Source: Primulina eburnea
Lineage: Eukaryota; Streptophyta; Magnoliopsida; Lamiales; Gesneriaceae
Direction of reading: 5' to 3'
DNA: 64,000 nt
Assembly (NCBI RefSeq): GCF_022965805.1
Contig: NC_133101.1
Coordinates: 248,001 to 312,000 of the forward strand
Each line of letters starts with the position of its first letter. Position 1 is the stretch's first letter. The notes under the pieces were generated by a model. It saw only the letters and a program-made list of their open reading frames with translations. It was not told where the DNA came from and did not search any database. A program made the position numbers and the translations under genes. Shown here one piece after another: positions 42,695 to 55,385 of this stretch.

Positions 42695-44533
42695 ATGGCG
42701 GTTGCGAGTTTGAGTTTCAATCTAGTGGGGGCGTTCAACGGCCTAACCATTGGTTCCAGCTCGTCCTCTGCTTTTTTGAGAGGAGAATTTGGTTCGATTC
42801 AAAGCGTAGGGAAAAATTTCTCTGTTTCTTTTCCGATTAGATCTCCTTTGACGATTGAATCCGCACATAAGAAGGGAGCCGGAAGCACAAAGAACGGAAG
42901 GGACTCTCCCGGCCAGAGGCTTGGAGTCAAAATTTACGGCGACCAAGCGGCTAAACCCGGTTCCATCATCGTTCGCCAGCGTGGCACCAAGGTTTAAACC
43001 CTGACGCCTATTCATTCTATGTTGCATATACTTGAATGAGTTAACATTTTCTCTGAAACAAATTCAAAAATCATTTTATCTGCTCTTGATGTTTATTTAG
43101 TATACGAAACGGTTCTGTTTTGTGTTTATTTTCATGGAAAATCTTCTATGGCAGCAGGAATCCACAATCGGTTAGTTGTATTTGTGATAAACTTGACCAC
43201 ATCTTATAAATCAAAGATTTAAAATGAGTTACTTGAATTAATCATTTTCGTAAAGACGAATACAAAGTAGATGTTATAGAGGTCATTGCGCAGTCACGCA
43301 GGTCCGGGCTCGGGGCGTGACAGAATGGTATCAAAGACTGTCACCGGTATGGAACACCGGAAAATAAGTGTTCGTGCATGGGATCCACCTCTTGAAACTG
43401 CATGACAAAATGTTACATGATGAGAGCCATTTCTTGAATCTGTAGGAGACACCTCTAGATTCTTGACACTGGTGGATCGAGAGGTTAGGCCGCGACGTCC
43501 TCGTCGCATTCGAAAAGAGGGGTGATTGTGATACTCTTCACCCACATTTTAAAAATGAAAATTTTAAAATGAGTTTAGGATGACTTACATCTTCTATAGA
43601 AATTTGAGTTAATCATTTTCATGTAAAGTGAAGACGAATAAAAAATAGTTGCTATAAAGCCTCATCGTACAGTCACGCAGGCGCAGACCCGAGCTCGGGA
43701 CGTGACAGGATTTCATCTAATGAATGAAGCGTGCGATGTCTTGTGTTTGAAGAACATATATACTTGTATCCAAGTGCATAAATCCATATTTAGATCTGAG
43801 TTTGCGAATGGAATGCGTTTTTTATTTCTTTCAGCAGTAACATTGGTGCAAAAAATGGTGGAAGTTTCCGAATGATGTAAGTTAAATAAAGAAATGGTTC
43901 TCTCGATTGTCCTATATTGTTCTACATTCATCCTTTTCGAGTGCGTGAGATGCCAACTTTTACGCCACTTTGACAAGTAGTTTACCTCGATTGTAGTCTT
44001 GGCAGTTCTACAACATACTTGGTTTAACTGCTAATTTCTTAAACTTCATCTGTATTATCTCTATTTAGCTTCCTTTGCTCATCATTTTATAATGCTTTCA
44101 ACAGTAATTTTCTGGCATCTTAAAGGTTGTGGTTGTTGAGTTCAATTTTCTTGACTTTGGCAGTTTCATCCAGGAAAAAATGTTGGAATTGGCAAGGATC
44201 ACACTATCTTCTCATTGATTGATGGGCTGGTCAAATTCGAGAAGTTTGGTCCTGATAAGAAGAAGGTTCATCTCTATCAACTTTAGCATGCGAATATGTT
44301 CTTTTTCTTCTGATGAAGTGATTATGATGGCCATCTTTTCATGAAATCCATAGATCAGTGTTTATCCACGCATTGTTCAACCCGAAAACCCGTTGAGTTA
44401 CAGAGCAAGGAAGAGGGAGTCCTTTAGGTTGCAACGTGAACGCAGAAGAGCGAGAAAGGAAGGTGTAGTGACTGAGCCACAGCTGGTGCTTGCCTATGCT
44501 GCTGAATCCCCGGAAGATACTTCTGCTTGTTAA
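42695..44533 (+). CDS. RPL27: Plastid ribosomal protein bL27c
   Basis: Nuclear gene for the chloroplast 50S protein that reaches towards the peptidyl-transferase centre. Exons 42695-42991, 44164-44265 and 44354-44533; all phase 0; 192 residues. The first 55-57 residues are a Ser-rich transit peptide ([20 protein letters not shown]). The mature protein begins near [17 protein letters not shown], continues [40 protein letters not shown] and [16 protein letters not shown], the bL27 family pattern, and ends in a plant extension rich in Arg/Glu. An in-frame upstream start at 42638 would prolong it by 19 residues; I chose 42695 because the transit peptide begins typically with MA. Intron 1 carries a small LTR element. 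Confidence 0.95.
43183..43707 (+). mobile_element. TRIM-like miniature LTR element in RPL27 intron 1
   Basis: Two short direct repeats: 43183-43322 (begins tgtgataaacttgacc) and 43527-43707 (begins tgtgatactcttcaccc), both ending gggcgtgaca or gggacgtgaca. After the first is gaatggtatcaaagac, close to the initiator-Met tRNA primer site tggtatcagagc; before the second is a purine tract aaaagaggggtgat. The 204-bp inside has no coding. The flanks gtatt and ggatt are a 4-of-5 match. Structure fits terminal-repeat retrotransposons in miniature. Confidence 0.75.
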
Positions 44534-45125
44534 CCTGCTGGGAATTGCAGTTTCTTTGTAACAATTGAAATTATGAGCATAACTTGTAATTAATGCTCGG
44601 ATGCCAACTTCTGCTGCTGCTGCTGTTTGATTTTTATTTTTATTTCCTGATTTTGTCAAGAAATGAATGTTCAACACGTTAGAACAAGTTGATTTCAAAA
44701 CTACATTAAAGCGATATACGTTAAGGCAGGTACTGCTGTACGTTGAAACGACAAAAGCTTTAAACTTAGTGATTCTTCGAAGATGGAAGTTTATAATCAT
44801 AACATATATGTCGTTGGTTCGTTCTTTGGCTAAATTTATAGCATATTGCTACTGCTAGAAGGTTTGTAAAATGTAATTTTGAAACATGAATAGCTTGAAC
44901 TTTTTTATCCCAGCCTGCACCAATTAGGTTTTGACCTTTGATTGTCAAGATTGAATAAAACGTATAGAATGTGCAATTGTCAAGTGATTCTGAATTATAT
45001 GGCATTTTATAAATTGCACAAAGATCTGTAAACTGCCGTTGGTTGGATTTCATTACATAACACGATCATCAAGAATTTCACGAACCAAGACGATAATCCT
45101 TCTTGAAACGAAAAAGTTCCTGGTC
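44534..45125. other. Spacer between convergent RPL27 and ZNF511-like genes
   Basis: Holds the two 3' UTRs; a ctg repeat (tgctgctgctgctg at about 44610) lies in the RPL27 3' flank. No other feature. Confidence 0.45.
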
Positions 45126-47292
45126 TTACTTTGTCTGAGAAGGTGAACGGCTAGGTTGTCTTCTCTCTTTTTCAATGGCTCGAGGAACAAAAGCAAAACC
45201 TCGAGTGTGGCGGCGGCCAAAACTGATTGATGAAGGAGAGTCAGAGGTGCTTAGTCTTGACACTGCTGAAACAAGTGTGTCCATGCTATCTTCCTCCACC
45301 TGCATATTTGCAGCCGAGGAAGCCTCTACTGATCCTTTCTCGTGAAGGAATTTCTGCCTGTGTTTCTTTGATGGATTGGCTTTCTTAAACTCAAATGAAG
45401 CCGGGAATTTATGCTTGTCTATCAGATGTTGCTGCCGGCTCTTGTAGTTCATCAGCTTTGCACAGCAGCCTTCAACAAGGCATTCATACTATACACATAA
45501 ATCATATAAGTCGAGCCTTCAACAAGGCATTTCACAAGACACATCTTAACATTCAATTGTAACTCAAATTTTTTTCAAAAAAATGAATCCAAAAAGCGTT
45601 TGTGTATAACTGAATTTAAGTCGAGAAAATTACCATGGCAAATCCACGGGCAACTTTGGCCTGAAAGAAAGAATCATGAGATTCAGAAACATGTATGCTA
45701 AGTAGGCGTGATGTTGGGAACACTTTTGAACAGACTGAACAAGATGCCTGGTGTCGAGCATTATAGTGATCTTCAAATTCCTCCAATGATTTAAGATGTG
45801 CGCCACAACCAACAATTGGGCAGGACACTTCACTGATTTAAAAAAAAAAATTCAATGAGGTCCGATGAACTAGAGAAGACATGTTTGAAAAAAAATGGAC
45901 CAAAAATTTTTCGAGTCCCATTTTGACTATATTGGAGATAATATTTTAAAAGGAAAGATAAGGAGTATATTTAATAATTCACAAAAATTCATGGTACTAA
46001 CAAATTCATTTACTGCCAGCCATGAACGAGTAAAGAAAAAACTTGATATTGCATGAATAATGAGATTAAGAAACTGCAGACACTAAGCTACAATCATACA
46101 TCATTTATCAATAGTCTCTCATGCACAGGAAAGTTCAGGATCAACTCGATAACAAAGATCATGCACTTATTTTCCTTAAATTCAGATATTAGAATAGACA
46201 GCATGCCACTGGTTCCTTGCATCCTTAGTTTAACAGTACTTTGCACAGGTATGAAATGATTTACGGAAAAGCAGAAAATGCAATGCATATAATTATATTT
46301 TGGATGAGAAAAACATTTATATTTACATCTTGTAGCTAAATATACGCAAATAGACAAAAACAGAGTTTGTCTTTACCCTGCGTTATGTGCTTTAAATGAT
46401 TCATATCATCGAATAGCATGTATGCTAAACCAGCCATTACAACCATACCTGTTCCCCCCATCTTCCAAATTTTGAAGCTGCTGCTTTTCCGCATCTGTCA
46501 AATCCAATGCAATCTATAGAAGAAATAAATTCAACTTGATAGATTTTGTTTTGCTGACTTTTTGAGAAAACAACAAATAGAACACTCTCTCCATAAGATT
46601 ACACACTAGATCAAGAAGTTTGAGTAAATTCTTAAAGTACAAACTATAAACAACTTCCCTGATTATCTAGATTAAGAAAAGCTTCAAGCTTTTAAAATAT
46701 TTGGTTAACAAAAAATCGACAGTTTCAAATGATTGCAGACCTCAAATAACATCTTTTCTCTAATTTAGATTTCAGAAGCTCCGAAACCACCACCGAACGC
46801 ATCCTAATCGAATCAATCATGCAGAAATTACAACTATACTCTTTGTATTTCCAAGTACCAAGAAACATCAGAAGCAAAGAACTCTGCCTCCAACCTCTAT
46901 ACTTTACACATTTAACTGAGGCAGTCGACCATAAACACTCGAATCACCTAAAATCAACTAATGAGTAATTTAAGACAAATACTATCAAGTACATTTAAAG
47001 GCAACCAATTCCATACAAAAACTGAGAAGAAAAATAAGAACCAAAATCACCCGAAAATCAAATATAGGTAAAATCGCCACTAACAGATAACGGCAAAATC
47101 AACAATACCATGAATATCAAATCAAATTGTGTACCAAATCAACAATACCTGTTTGGCGAGAAGTTCTCTCTCCAAGTTTCCAGCCTCGAAGAAAGGAAAA
47201 TCGGGTCCAAAACTTCGTCTGAGTGGATTCCAAAAGGGAAATTCGAAGCCAGTTCTGCTCCCTTCAACCTCCATTTCCATTTCCCCCTTCAT
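45126..47292 (-). CDS. ZNF511-like C2H2 zinc-finger protein (4 exons)
   Basis: Exons 47292-47149, 46514-46450, 45832-45634 and 45488-45126; phases fit; 256 residues. Three C2H2 fingers: CPIVGCGAHL...HYNARH, CSVCSKVF...HVSESH, and CLVEGCCAKLMNYKSRQQHL...KH, matching the finger order of animal ZNF511 and its single plant homologue. The acidic N-terminus (MKGEMEMEVEGSRTGFEFPF) and basic Ser-rich tail (GRRHTRGFAFVPRAIEKERR) flank them. Known members are poorly studied nuclear proteins. It converges with RPL27. Confidence 0.92.
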
Positions 47293-47769
47293 CAGAAAAT
47301 TGGAAAATTAACATTATTATTTTATTTATGTTAGAGATTGGACCAGGCGGTAGCCCACTTTCAGATGGATTGGGCTTCCAATACGAGGTTATAAGTGGGC
47401 TAATAGTATATATTGAGTTTGGCTCAACCCAAACAAATTATTGTCATGACAAAATTTTAAATTTGATTTTTAATTTTTTAATAAATATTTATCTAAAAAA
47501 ATCAACTATAGAAGAGAAAAACAAAATCGTTCTTATTAAATTAAAAAAAAAATAAGAACAAATTTACATAGTAAAGCCTCAAGAAACTTTGAACTATGCA
47601 AGCATAAAATATTATACGGTGCCGGTATGACTCAAATATTTCATATAATTTCAACAAAAAATATAATAGAATGAATTGAAAGTGAATTTGTGTATGAATT
47701 CAACCACTGAATTCTTGTTTGCTCTCTGCGCGGAGCAAACCAAGCTTTTTCATTTTTTTTTTTTAAAAA

Positions 47770-48905
47770 TCCAGAGTCAGCTGTTGAGCTCTTCCATACA
47801 GCATCCGGACATGATCAAGGAACTTGAGAAGAAGCAAATGCCGCAGTTGCACTTTGGTGGTTCATCAGCAAATGAAGACATCAAGCTATGTTGATGAGCT
47901 TGTCGTACAAGCTACTGGCAATTACGCCTAGAGAATACTAACGGGAATGGACCAGTGTATATAACTGTGTCAAGATTGCACCACACACCCCAGCAAAATC
48001 CTTCAGTATTCCCACAACAGGACCACGGCTTTTGGAAAGTTTTGCACACAATGCAGCTGTGTTGAAATATGTCTCGCCATTAGCACCCACAAAAATAAGG
48101 ATGCACATCTAACAATTTGTCAAGACTCTCGAAGACTTCAAAATGTCATGGCAAGCATTCAATTCTAAATGAGATTTGCTGAATAACAGCTTGGTCTCGC
48201 CCCAGCCCCAGGAAATCATAAAACAACTGCAGCAGAAATAAAAGGCTTTTTAAATCAATATTCTACACTTCAGCCTTGGGTTATGCATGATAAATTTATT
48301 CCCTTAAAATATAGTTCCACGAAAATCCAGAGAAAAAGTTTGAATTTGGACATGAACTTTGATCAAACTAGCATTGTTCATATATAAAGCTCAAATGAAT
48401 TGAAGAAAGATAACGAAAGACAGTAAGCCAAGAGTTGAAAAGGCATTGACGCCCCGTGTTAAAACATCATACAGACCTTTGAACTCAACTCAGCATTGCA
48501 CACTAAAATTTAAAAAAAAAAAAAAAAAAACATCAATATATACGATTTCAGATAAACAATAAAAATTGTCCACTCAAATGACATACAAATTTATGAGAAC
48601 CGAAGTAGAAAATGAAACTCATATCCCATTATGGCAGAACTGGAGCTCTGACCGTCAGAGTATGCCAAATCCAAACTACCCCATAACGGCAAAATTTCAG
48701 ATAAACTTCCAGCAGAAAGCACGACGCTGCCCCCCAAGTATTTAGCAACCACTAAACTCGCAACTAGCCATTGATTGTGGTTTAAAGCACTCCTGATGAC
48801 AGCTGAAATGCTACAAAACAAATACCCGTTACCAGCCCAAGATTGCACCCACAAAAACCAGCCATCAGCTATGGAAAAACGAATGGATCCTCGCCGTGAA
48901 ATAAC
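47770..48905 (-). pseudogene. Truncated tandem pseudogene of the NFD4-like transporter
   Basis: Blocks match the intact gene next door in the same order and strand: 48600-48905 to exon 1 (52080-52400 region), 47960-48120 to the start of exon 2 (51245-51412), 47770-47945 to the end of exon 3 (49960-50160). The middle of the transporter (equivalent to about 50162-51247, 1.1 kb) is deleted, and exon 1 has lost a stretch coding LLVGVMMNFV. Stops and shifts occur throughout. Confidence 0.88.
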
Positions 48906-49885
48906 CAATGATCAGCTCTTTAACATCAATCTATAATTTTGTACTATCATATGGGCTTCTGAAAAATGGGGGTTATCTGCAGATTTTGGTCTTGAATGAA
49001 TAGATTCTTCGCTAAAGGATCTAACGACAATGAGGGAGTCGACTGTTGAATGGCTGAAGTGCATGAGGTTGCAGCCATACACTGCAATTAAGATTAATCC
49101 CTACACAACGTTCTAATTATACTGGCAAGACTGACGGGTGAAAAGGCGTTCGAACTAGTGAAATCAAATAATTAAAACCATCCAAAAAAATGAAAGAATC
49201 AGACATAGATGTGTCCTATTTTTGTTTATTGGTTCTTCAAATTGAGACAATCTCTAATACTGCTTGTAGTTTTATGATTCTTGAAGGGAGAAGAAACAAA
49301 ATAGAGTTAGTTTGATCGAATTGAGTGTAGAGTTTATGATTCATATTTTTGTTTACTATATAACGACAAAAATTTATGAGGGCTCTCTCGTTGAATCGAG
49401 AAAAACTAGAAAATAACCAACATTCTAAATAAATTGTAGTAAAAATTGTTAATTATGTTCAACCCATGTCTGAATCCAACTTGTGCTGATAAATGGAAGG
49501 GGTTGCACAATTTGTACGGTAGCAATTTTACAGATAATTTCAATGCATCAAACCCAAGCAGTGTAAAATCAAAATCATAGTGCGCAAGGGATACAACATA
49601 GAGGCTCAATATTTTGCCAAATAAATTCAATATTACAGTAGAAAACATGCAGATACAACACCAAGCATACTATGCATCCCAGGCCAACCGTAAGTTGGGT
49701 GGCGATAAAAAATATGAAGCATGTACATAGATAACGATTAAAACAGGCTATATCCCTTCAAATTACAAGCTCTTTCTCGTTCCAAGCATTCTGCTATAGC
49801 AAAGATTTTAATTTCTCTACCTTGTCCATCTCCAGATCAGAAAACCGACCTTTAATCCCAGATTCAAACAGAAATCGCAGCTGGT
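48906..49885. other. Spacer between pseudogene and transporter
   Basis: Contains the transporter 3' UTR and AT-rich DNA. An ORF at 49406-49648 (-) has no family match. Confidence 0.4.
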
Positions 49886-52412
49886 TTACTGTAGAGAGCT
49901 TCCATAAAGATTAGCATACACTATCTTTGTTCGATACACGAGAATCATACTTAAAACAGCTGCAATGATGCAAAATCCCGACATGATCAAGAAAGTTAAG
50001 AAGAAGCAAATGGCACCGTGGCACTTTAGCGGTTCCCCAAGGTATGAGAATCTTGAAAATGAAGACATCATACTGTGATATATATGAGGAGCGTTGTGAG
50101 CTTGTCTTTCTGCCTCTCTGTCATATATGCTACTGGCAATAACACCTGAGAATACTAACGAACCTGCCGGATTTGCTAGAGTGAGAAAGTTGTACAAAAC
50201 ACCGAACTTTTTCAACCCAAAAAGCTCTGAGGCAGCTGCAGGCACTATTGCCCAGTGTGCCCCATATCCGACACCAACAAGGAGAGTTCCAACATACATT
50301 GCCCCAGGCCACCCCATCGCGAAGAAGAAATGTCCAAATGCCATTAGCACTTGGGCACCGGCCATGGTAGCATGCCTTGGATATGCATATTCCCTGTTTT
50401 GCAGCATACGGTGATTGTAGTGAGGAAAAAACAAATAAAATTTGTAAACGTGGAATACTGAGAAAAAATATAGAACTTCGTACCTGACGATTTTCTCAGA
50501 GATGTAGCCACCACCTACACGACCAAGAAAGTTCCAAATGCTGATCATCGAAACAAATACATGGGTGTTATCATAACCCAAGGATTGGCTCATCTGACCC
50601 AAATTGTCGATAACAGTTAAGCCAGAACCCGAGCCCAGTAGAAAAGAGAAAAAAATAAGCCAAAAATCTGCCTTTATCAATGCCTCCAATAATGTGAAAT
50701 CTTCCCCTCTACGTGGTCTTCGTTTCTTGATTCTCACAGCTCCTTCTGCAGCTGCTTGGGCTAGCTTCGCCTGGAGTTGGGCCATCCTCCTTTGCCTCTC
50801 TAAAGCGGGAAGTAAATCAACATCTTTTGGCTTTTCATCTTCAATTTCACTAAATATGACTTCTTGACCATCATCTTCAGATTTGCCGGCCTCTAATTTT
50901 TTAGATTCAGGTAGAAGTGCCTCTTCGACAGGTGATTTTGGCTCCCGATAAAAACTCAAAGTCACCGGGATAGCAATGGGAATAAACAAAAGAACTAGTA
51001 GAATTACAGTGAAAATTGTAATTATGGTTTGGCTTAAATCAACTAGATCTTGCACCAGCATTACCCCCATCAAGTAAACAGCCAAAACAAGGCATATGCT
51101 ATAGATAACTGAGAAATTAAACCCATCGGATGAGCGTATTTGCTTGTGACCTCCAACAGGCCTGACAATGAACATAAGAGCAGTGATCACTATTGTTGGC
51201 CCAACCGCAACCATAAATACGAGTGATGCATGGTCTGGAGAATGCACCAGTGTGTATACTTGAGTCAAGATTGCACCACTCAATCCAGCAAAACCCTTAA
51301 GTATTCCCACAACAGGACCACGACTTTTAGGGAAGTTTTGCACGCAAGAAACCAATGCTGCTGTGTTGAAATAGGTCTCGCCATTGGTTCCCACAAAGAT
51401 AAGAATGCACATCTACGTATGAAAAGATAATAACGATTAAACTTGGTCAAGAAAAGAAAAATCATGCTTCACTTCTTTAGCAGACTTACAATACCGAATT
51501 TCATCAAACTCATCAATCCTAAACAAAAAATCCTAGCTACTAAAGTTGAGTTTTGCCTTCATTTTGTAGACTTGAGTCAACTGCCAATTACAAACGACAG
51601 TAAGCAATAAAGTTTATCTCTACTTTAAGAAACTACATGAAGAAGTTAACTCTGTTTTCTCGCATATGTGTGAAGTGTTTTTAATGAAATAGTACACAAA
51701 TATAAAATCGCCTTGAGATAATTATCGAGAAAAAAAATGAACATCCGTGATCCGTCGATAAAAAGAAATCTACATTTTCACTATCAAGTTATTTTGTTGA
51801 AAAAAATGGCATCTTTGTGAATTGAAGAAGAAACGTGAGATCCAGAGTTGAACTCATCAGAAAAACATTTGGAAAAAAAATGGTTGATTAGTATCGAACG
51901 AACGAACAAGAGAATCAGAGGAAGCAAGATGATCCACGACACACTCAGATGAATCGAATGAAACTCGCGAAAAGACAGCAAAGCAGAAAGTCAAAGGAGT
52001 TGAACAGTTTAAGATAAAAAAAAAACATAAGACCTTGACCTCATTCTAAAACATGGATAAGAAAGTGGATACTCACAGCCCATAATGGCAGAACCGGAGC
52101 TCTCCCAGACAGAATGAGCCAAACCCAACCATAGCCAACAAAATTCATCATGACACCAACAAGTAGAGCACCCCACAAGGGCAAAATCTCACATAAAGTC
52201 CCAGTCAAGAATCCAACGCTGTCCCCCAAGTCCTTAGCCACCCCTAATTTCGAAACCTGCCTTTGATTGTAGCTCAAAGAAGTCTTGATCACCGGCGATA
52301 TGCTGCCAAACAAATACCCAATCCCGGCACATGATTGTATCCACATTGCAGCGACAAAAACCAACCATCTGTTATTGACAAAAGAACGGATCCCTTCACC
52401 GAAGCAACCCAT
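49886..52412 (-). CDS. NFD4/nodulin-like major facilitator transporter
   Basis: Exons 52412-52077, 51412-50484 and 50393-49886; 590 residues. The N-terminal half has the nodulin-like pattern: WLVFVAAMWIQSCAGIGYLF, LGVAKDLGDSVGFLTGTLCE, CILIFVGTNGETYFNTAALV and NFPKSRGPVVGILKGFAGLS. A long acidic-then-basic cytoplasmic loop follows, then the NFD4 C-terminal domain from FTLLEALIKADFWLIFFSF, with GSGLTVIDNLGQMSQSLGY and GRVGGGYISEKIVR. About 12 membrane segments expected. Substrates of this family are mostly unknown. The 90-bp intron 2 is in frame when unspliced, so a longer form is possible. Start 52412 (MGCFGEGIRSF) is preferred over the upstream in-frame ATG at 52541, which adds an atypical leader. 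Confidence 0.92.
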
Positions 52413-53498
52413 GATGGTTTCTAAAAACAAGTTGCGGATTTCTGTCTTGCAAAAATTTAGAGCTTCATAAAGTGCATACAACAATGGATGAAGGGTGTAT
52501 TCGTAGGTAAACATTGTGGCGGCCGAATGACAAAGTGCCAAGAGTGTACACGTGTCTATTTATGTTTATGAGATGACCAAGAGTTCTAATCACATTTAGA
52601 GTGTACACGTGTCTATTTCCGTTTATGAGATGACCAAGAGTTGGATAAGCAATCGCCGAAAATTGGGTCATGATAAGTATACTTATCATATATATAAGTA
52701 AGAAATAAATGAATAAAGAAAGAAAGAGCTGTAATCACACAAATCCGGTAATTAATTATAAGTTTAATCATATATTAAAACAAATATTTATGTGCAAAAG
52801 TTTTCTTCTTCATAAAATAATATAAATAACATTCATTCTTGTTTGTTATGTGTCGAGGAATGAGAGGATCGTCGGTGTACGTAGTTGGTTTGTTGGCATA
52901 TTTTCCAGAGATAAAACAGCAACCACACGAATAAATTATAAATTTTCTTGGAGGGTACATACATACATACATGCATACATACATACAAATTAAGGACCCG
53001 ATTTGTTTTAAAAAATAAAAAATAAAAATAAAACGTGGAAAACAAAAGGTCGCTCGCGCTATTCGAGTTCTTATCCGATACTCCTTGAAGTGGGCACCAA
53101 GAGTCATCCTCTTTTTTTGGCGTCTGGTAACTAGCAAATAGCAATATTAATATATCTAATTATTTAACTTATAAAGTCCTTGATATCTGTCTGGATTTCT
53201 TCACGGAAAATGCTTCACTGGATCTTATTCTTATCTATTATCTATGTTTTTTATTATTAAATATAAAACACAAATTAAAATTTGATAATTATTTTGTACG
53301 TATTCTGCGATTCTATCACAAATAATATTATTGATCGAATTATGCTAGCTCCATCGGCTGTAATTGTGCTTGGATTCTCTTTCGCAACCTAATTTGCCAA
53401 CTTACTTGATATTGCCTTCTTTTATATTTCACAAACTTAAATATTTATTTATTATTAAGCCCATTTGAAACTTGTGTTGAGCCAAAAGGGCGAGATAG
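52413..53498. other. Transporter upstream region with a short direct duplication
   Basis: A 66-bp segment (gtgtacacgtgtctattt ... gatgaccaagagtt) is present twice in tandem at about 52544-52640, 130-230 bp before the transporter start. A (CATA)n run is at 52956-52986. The rest is AT-rich. Confidence 0.6.
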
Positions 53499-53701
53499 AT
53501 GTCGGATTGGGGTCCGGCGTTCATGTCGTTCGTGCTGCTGACACCGGGGCTGCATGCTGATTCAATTGCCGGTTCGTGGAGTTGGGCAACTTCCAAACCA
53601 GTGGTGTATCTGTATTGATACATGCCATTTGATTTACTTTGCTCTCAGCTGCATCTTCTTGTTAGCTATTGGTGTGCACATGTACATGGGCTTGGCGCTA
53701 G
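53499..53701 (+). pseudogene. DUF3339 family pseudogene
   Basis: Starts MSDWGPAFMSFVLLTPGL like its neighbours, then a frameshift in the turn segment; the pieces VELGNFQTSGVSVLIHAI and LLAIGVHMYMG are in other frames and an in-frame TGA interrupts. Family length is about 70 codons, which this covers. Confidence 0.85.
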
Positions 53702-54162
53702 GAATTAATCAACATCATTAATTCTCTTTCTTTCAATTCTGTTATTTTGCTTCTTTCTTTTTTTCTCGATTCTGATATTCTTGAATTTGTTTCTTTTCTA
53801 ATTTATTATGTTCTTTAGATCAAGAACAGATGCCGTGAAATAAAATGAATTAAGTTCCATGTTCTAATAAGTTATTTTACATATATTCTATAGATTAATG
53901 TTAAGGAGGTTCTAATATATACATACAAATTATTATTAAGAAAATATTTGTGTTTCTTTCTTGGACTTGTCCATTTTATCACTAAAATTTTCCTCTCACT
54001 TTATTGAAATCAACACGCATTTCAAAATTTTAACTTTGGACAAAAGCACATATCTTTAATCACTACTTGGTTACAATTAGCAGCAAAAAATACTTGTTCC
54101 CAAAAAAACACGAAACTCAAGCTCCCACACAAAATAATTAACTAGGCGGTTACGAAAAAAAT
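53702..54162. other. AT-rich spacer in the DUF3339 cluster
   Basis: Nothing recognised. Confidence 0.4.
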
Positions 54163-54369
54163 TTAGACATAAAGATGTACGTCGAGAACGATAAACAAGA
54201 GAACAAGAAGCAAAGCATAGATAATAGTGTGCAACAGAATGGAAGGCATACTGGTGGTCATGTTGAGGAACTCGACAGGCCTCTGTTTGGCTGGTAGCTG
54301 GAATACTAGTCCAGGCGTCAGCAGTGCAAATAATGAAGTGCCTATCAGCAGACCTGCATAATCCTTCAT
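54163..54369 (-). CDS. DUF3339 small membrane protein
   Basis: 68 residues, MKDYAGLLIGTSLFALLTPG then FQLPAKQRPVEFLNMTTSMP and a second hydrophobic segment ending IVLDVHLYV. The family is plant-specific, about 70 residues, two membrane spans, function unknown. The typical N-terminal DWGP is replaced by DYAG, so it is a divergent member. Confidence 0.88.
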   Translation of the reverse strand: MKDYAGLLIGTSLFALLTPGLVFQLPAKQRPVEFLNMTTSMPSILLHTIIYALLLVLLFIVLDVHLYV

Positions 54370-55175
54370 TCTTGCAGGAAAAGAGACAAAGAATGAAAGA
54401 ACAACAAAAATTTATTATAAGGGCATATGAAAAGTTGATGGAATATATCCCATAAAAGTTTTACGGGAATATTATGAAAAAGTAATTCCAACTTTGTTCT
54501 TGAAATTCTTTATCACTGTTGCTTGGATACTTTTTTAATGTCAAAAGACAAAGTATGCGTATACAATATGTTTTACTTTTCCGAAACAATATTGTTTTTT
54601 ATTCCAGAAATTATATATAATAAAACAAATATTCTCTCCTCTTCATACAAAATAGCCATAATTAATTGTATTTGCAACTACATTTTCATCTACTTTTTCT
54701 TTTTCAAACTCAAAATATTTTCATCAATAATTACATACACTATTTCCTTTATAGACAAAGCCAAGTGTATGAAATATTTTTTCTAAAACTCTTTTCTCAA
54801 AGCTGTCAAAATCTATTTATTAATATAATATATTCAGTTTTAGGTTAAAAAGTCACCAAAATGAATGAAATATAATCGTATAACTTTTATTACAGTTTTT
54901 TAAGAATACTTATTTCTTAATATAGTTATAATTGTTATCTTTCGAACAATTTATTAATTATTTATTACATAAAATAATTTATTATAAAAAAAAATTACGA
55001 TTTTTTTTTTAAAAAAAGCAAGCATTTATTCTATGTTCAAAAAATTGTGTGTTGGGGGAACCAAATATTATCAAGAAATGCAAATGCCCTTCGCTGTTCA
55101 TTCCTTTTACTCTCTTGCATTTTCGAGACTCGGAAGCAAGCCAACCCCTTCTCAATTTCTCATTTCTACCGGAAA
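54370..55175. other. AT-rich spacer
   Basis: The overlapping ORFs at 54523-54848 are low-complexity products of AT-rich DNA. Likely promoters of the two flanking divergent DUF3339 genes. Confidence 0.4.
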
Positions 55176-55385
55176 ATGGCAGACTGGGGACCCGTACTTA
55201 TCGGAGTTGTGCTCTTCGTGCTGCTGCAACCCGGCCTACTGTTTCAGCTACCTGGCAACAATCGGCAGCTGGAGTTCGGCACCATGAAGACTAACGGCAA
55301 GGCAATCGCAGTTCACACACTGATTTTCTTTACTCTCTATGCTATCCTAATCCTCGCTATACATGTTCACATATATACGGGCTGA
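55176..55385 (+). CDS. DUF3339 small membrane protein
   Basis: 69 residues from ATG 55176 (MADWGPVLIGVVLFVLLQPG, FQLPGNNRQLEFGTMKTNGK, then ILAIHVHIYTG). Canonical family member: DWGP start, LLFQLPG turn, second span ending in HIYTG. The longer open frame from 55047 is upstream sequence; 55176 is where family similarity begins. Confidence 0.93.
   Translation: MADWGPVLIGVVLFVLLQPGLLFQLPGNNRQLEFGTMKTNGKAIAVHTLIFFTLYAILILAIHVHIYTG

Noticed and set aside
43294..43545. 83-codon minus-strand ORF
   Set aside because: Falls in the TRIM-like element and has no similarity to proteins.
50127..50867. Plus-strand ORFs of 87-95 codons
   Set aside because: They lie antisense to transporter exons 2 and 3, which have clear family similarity; the plus frames are shadows.
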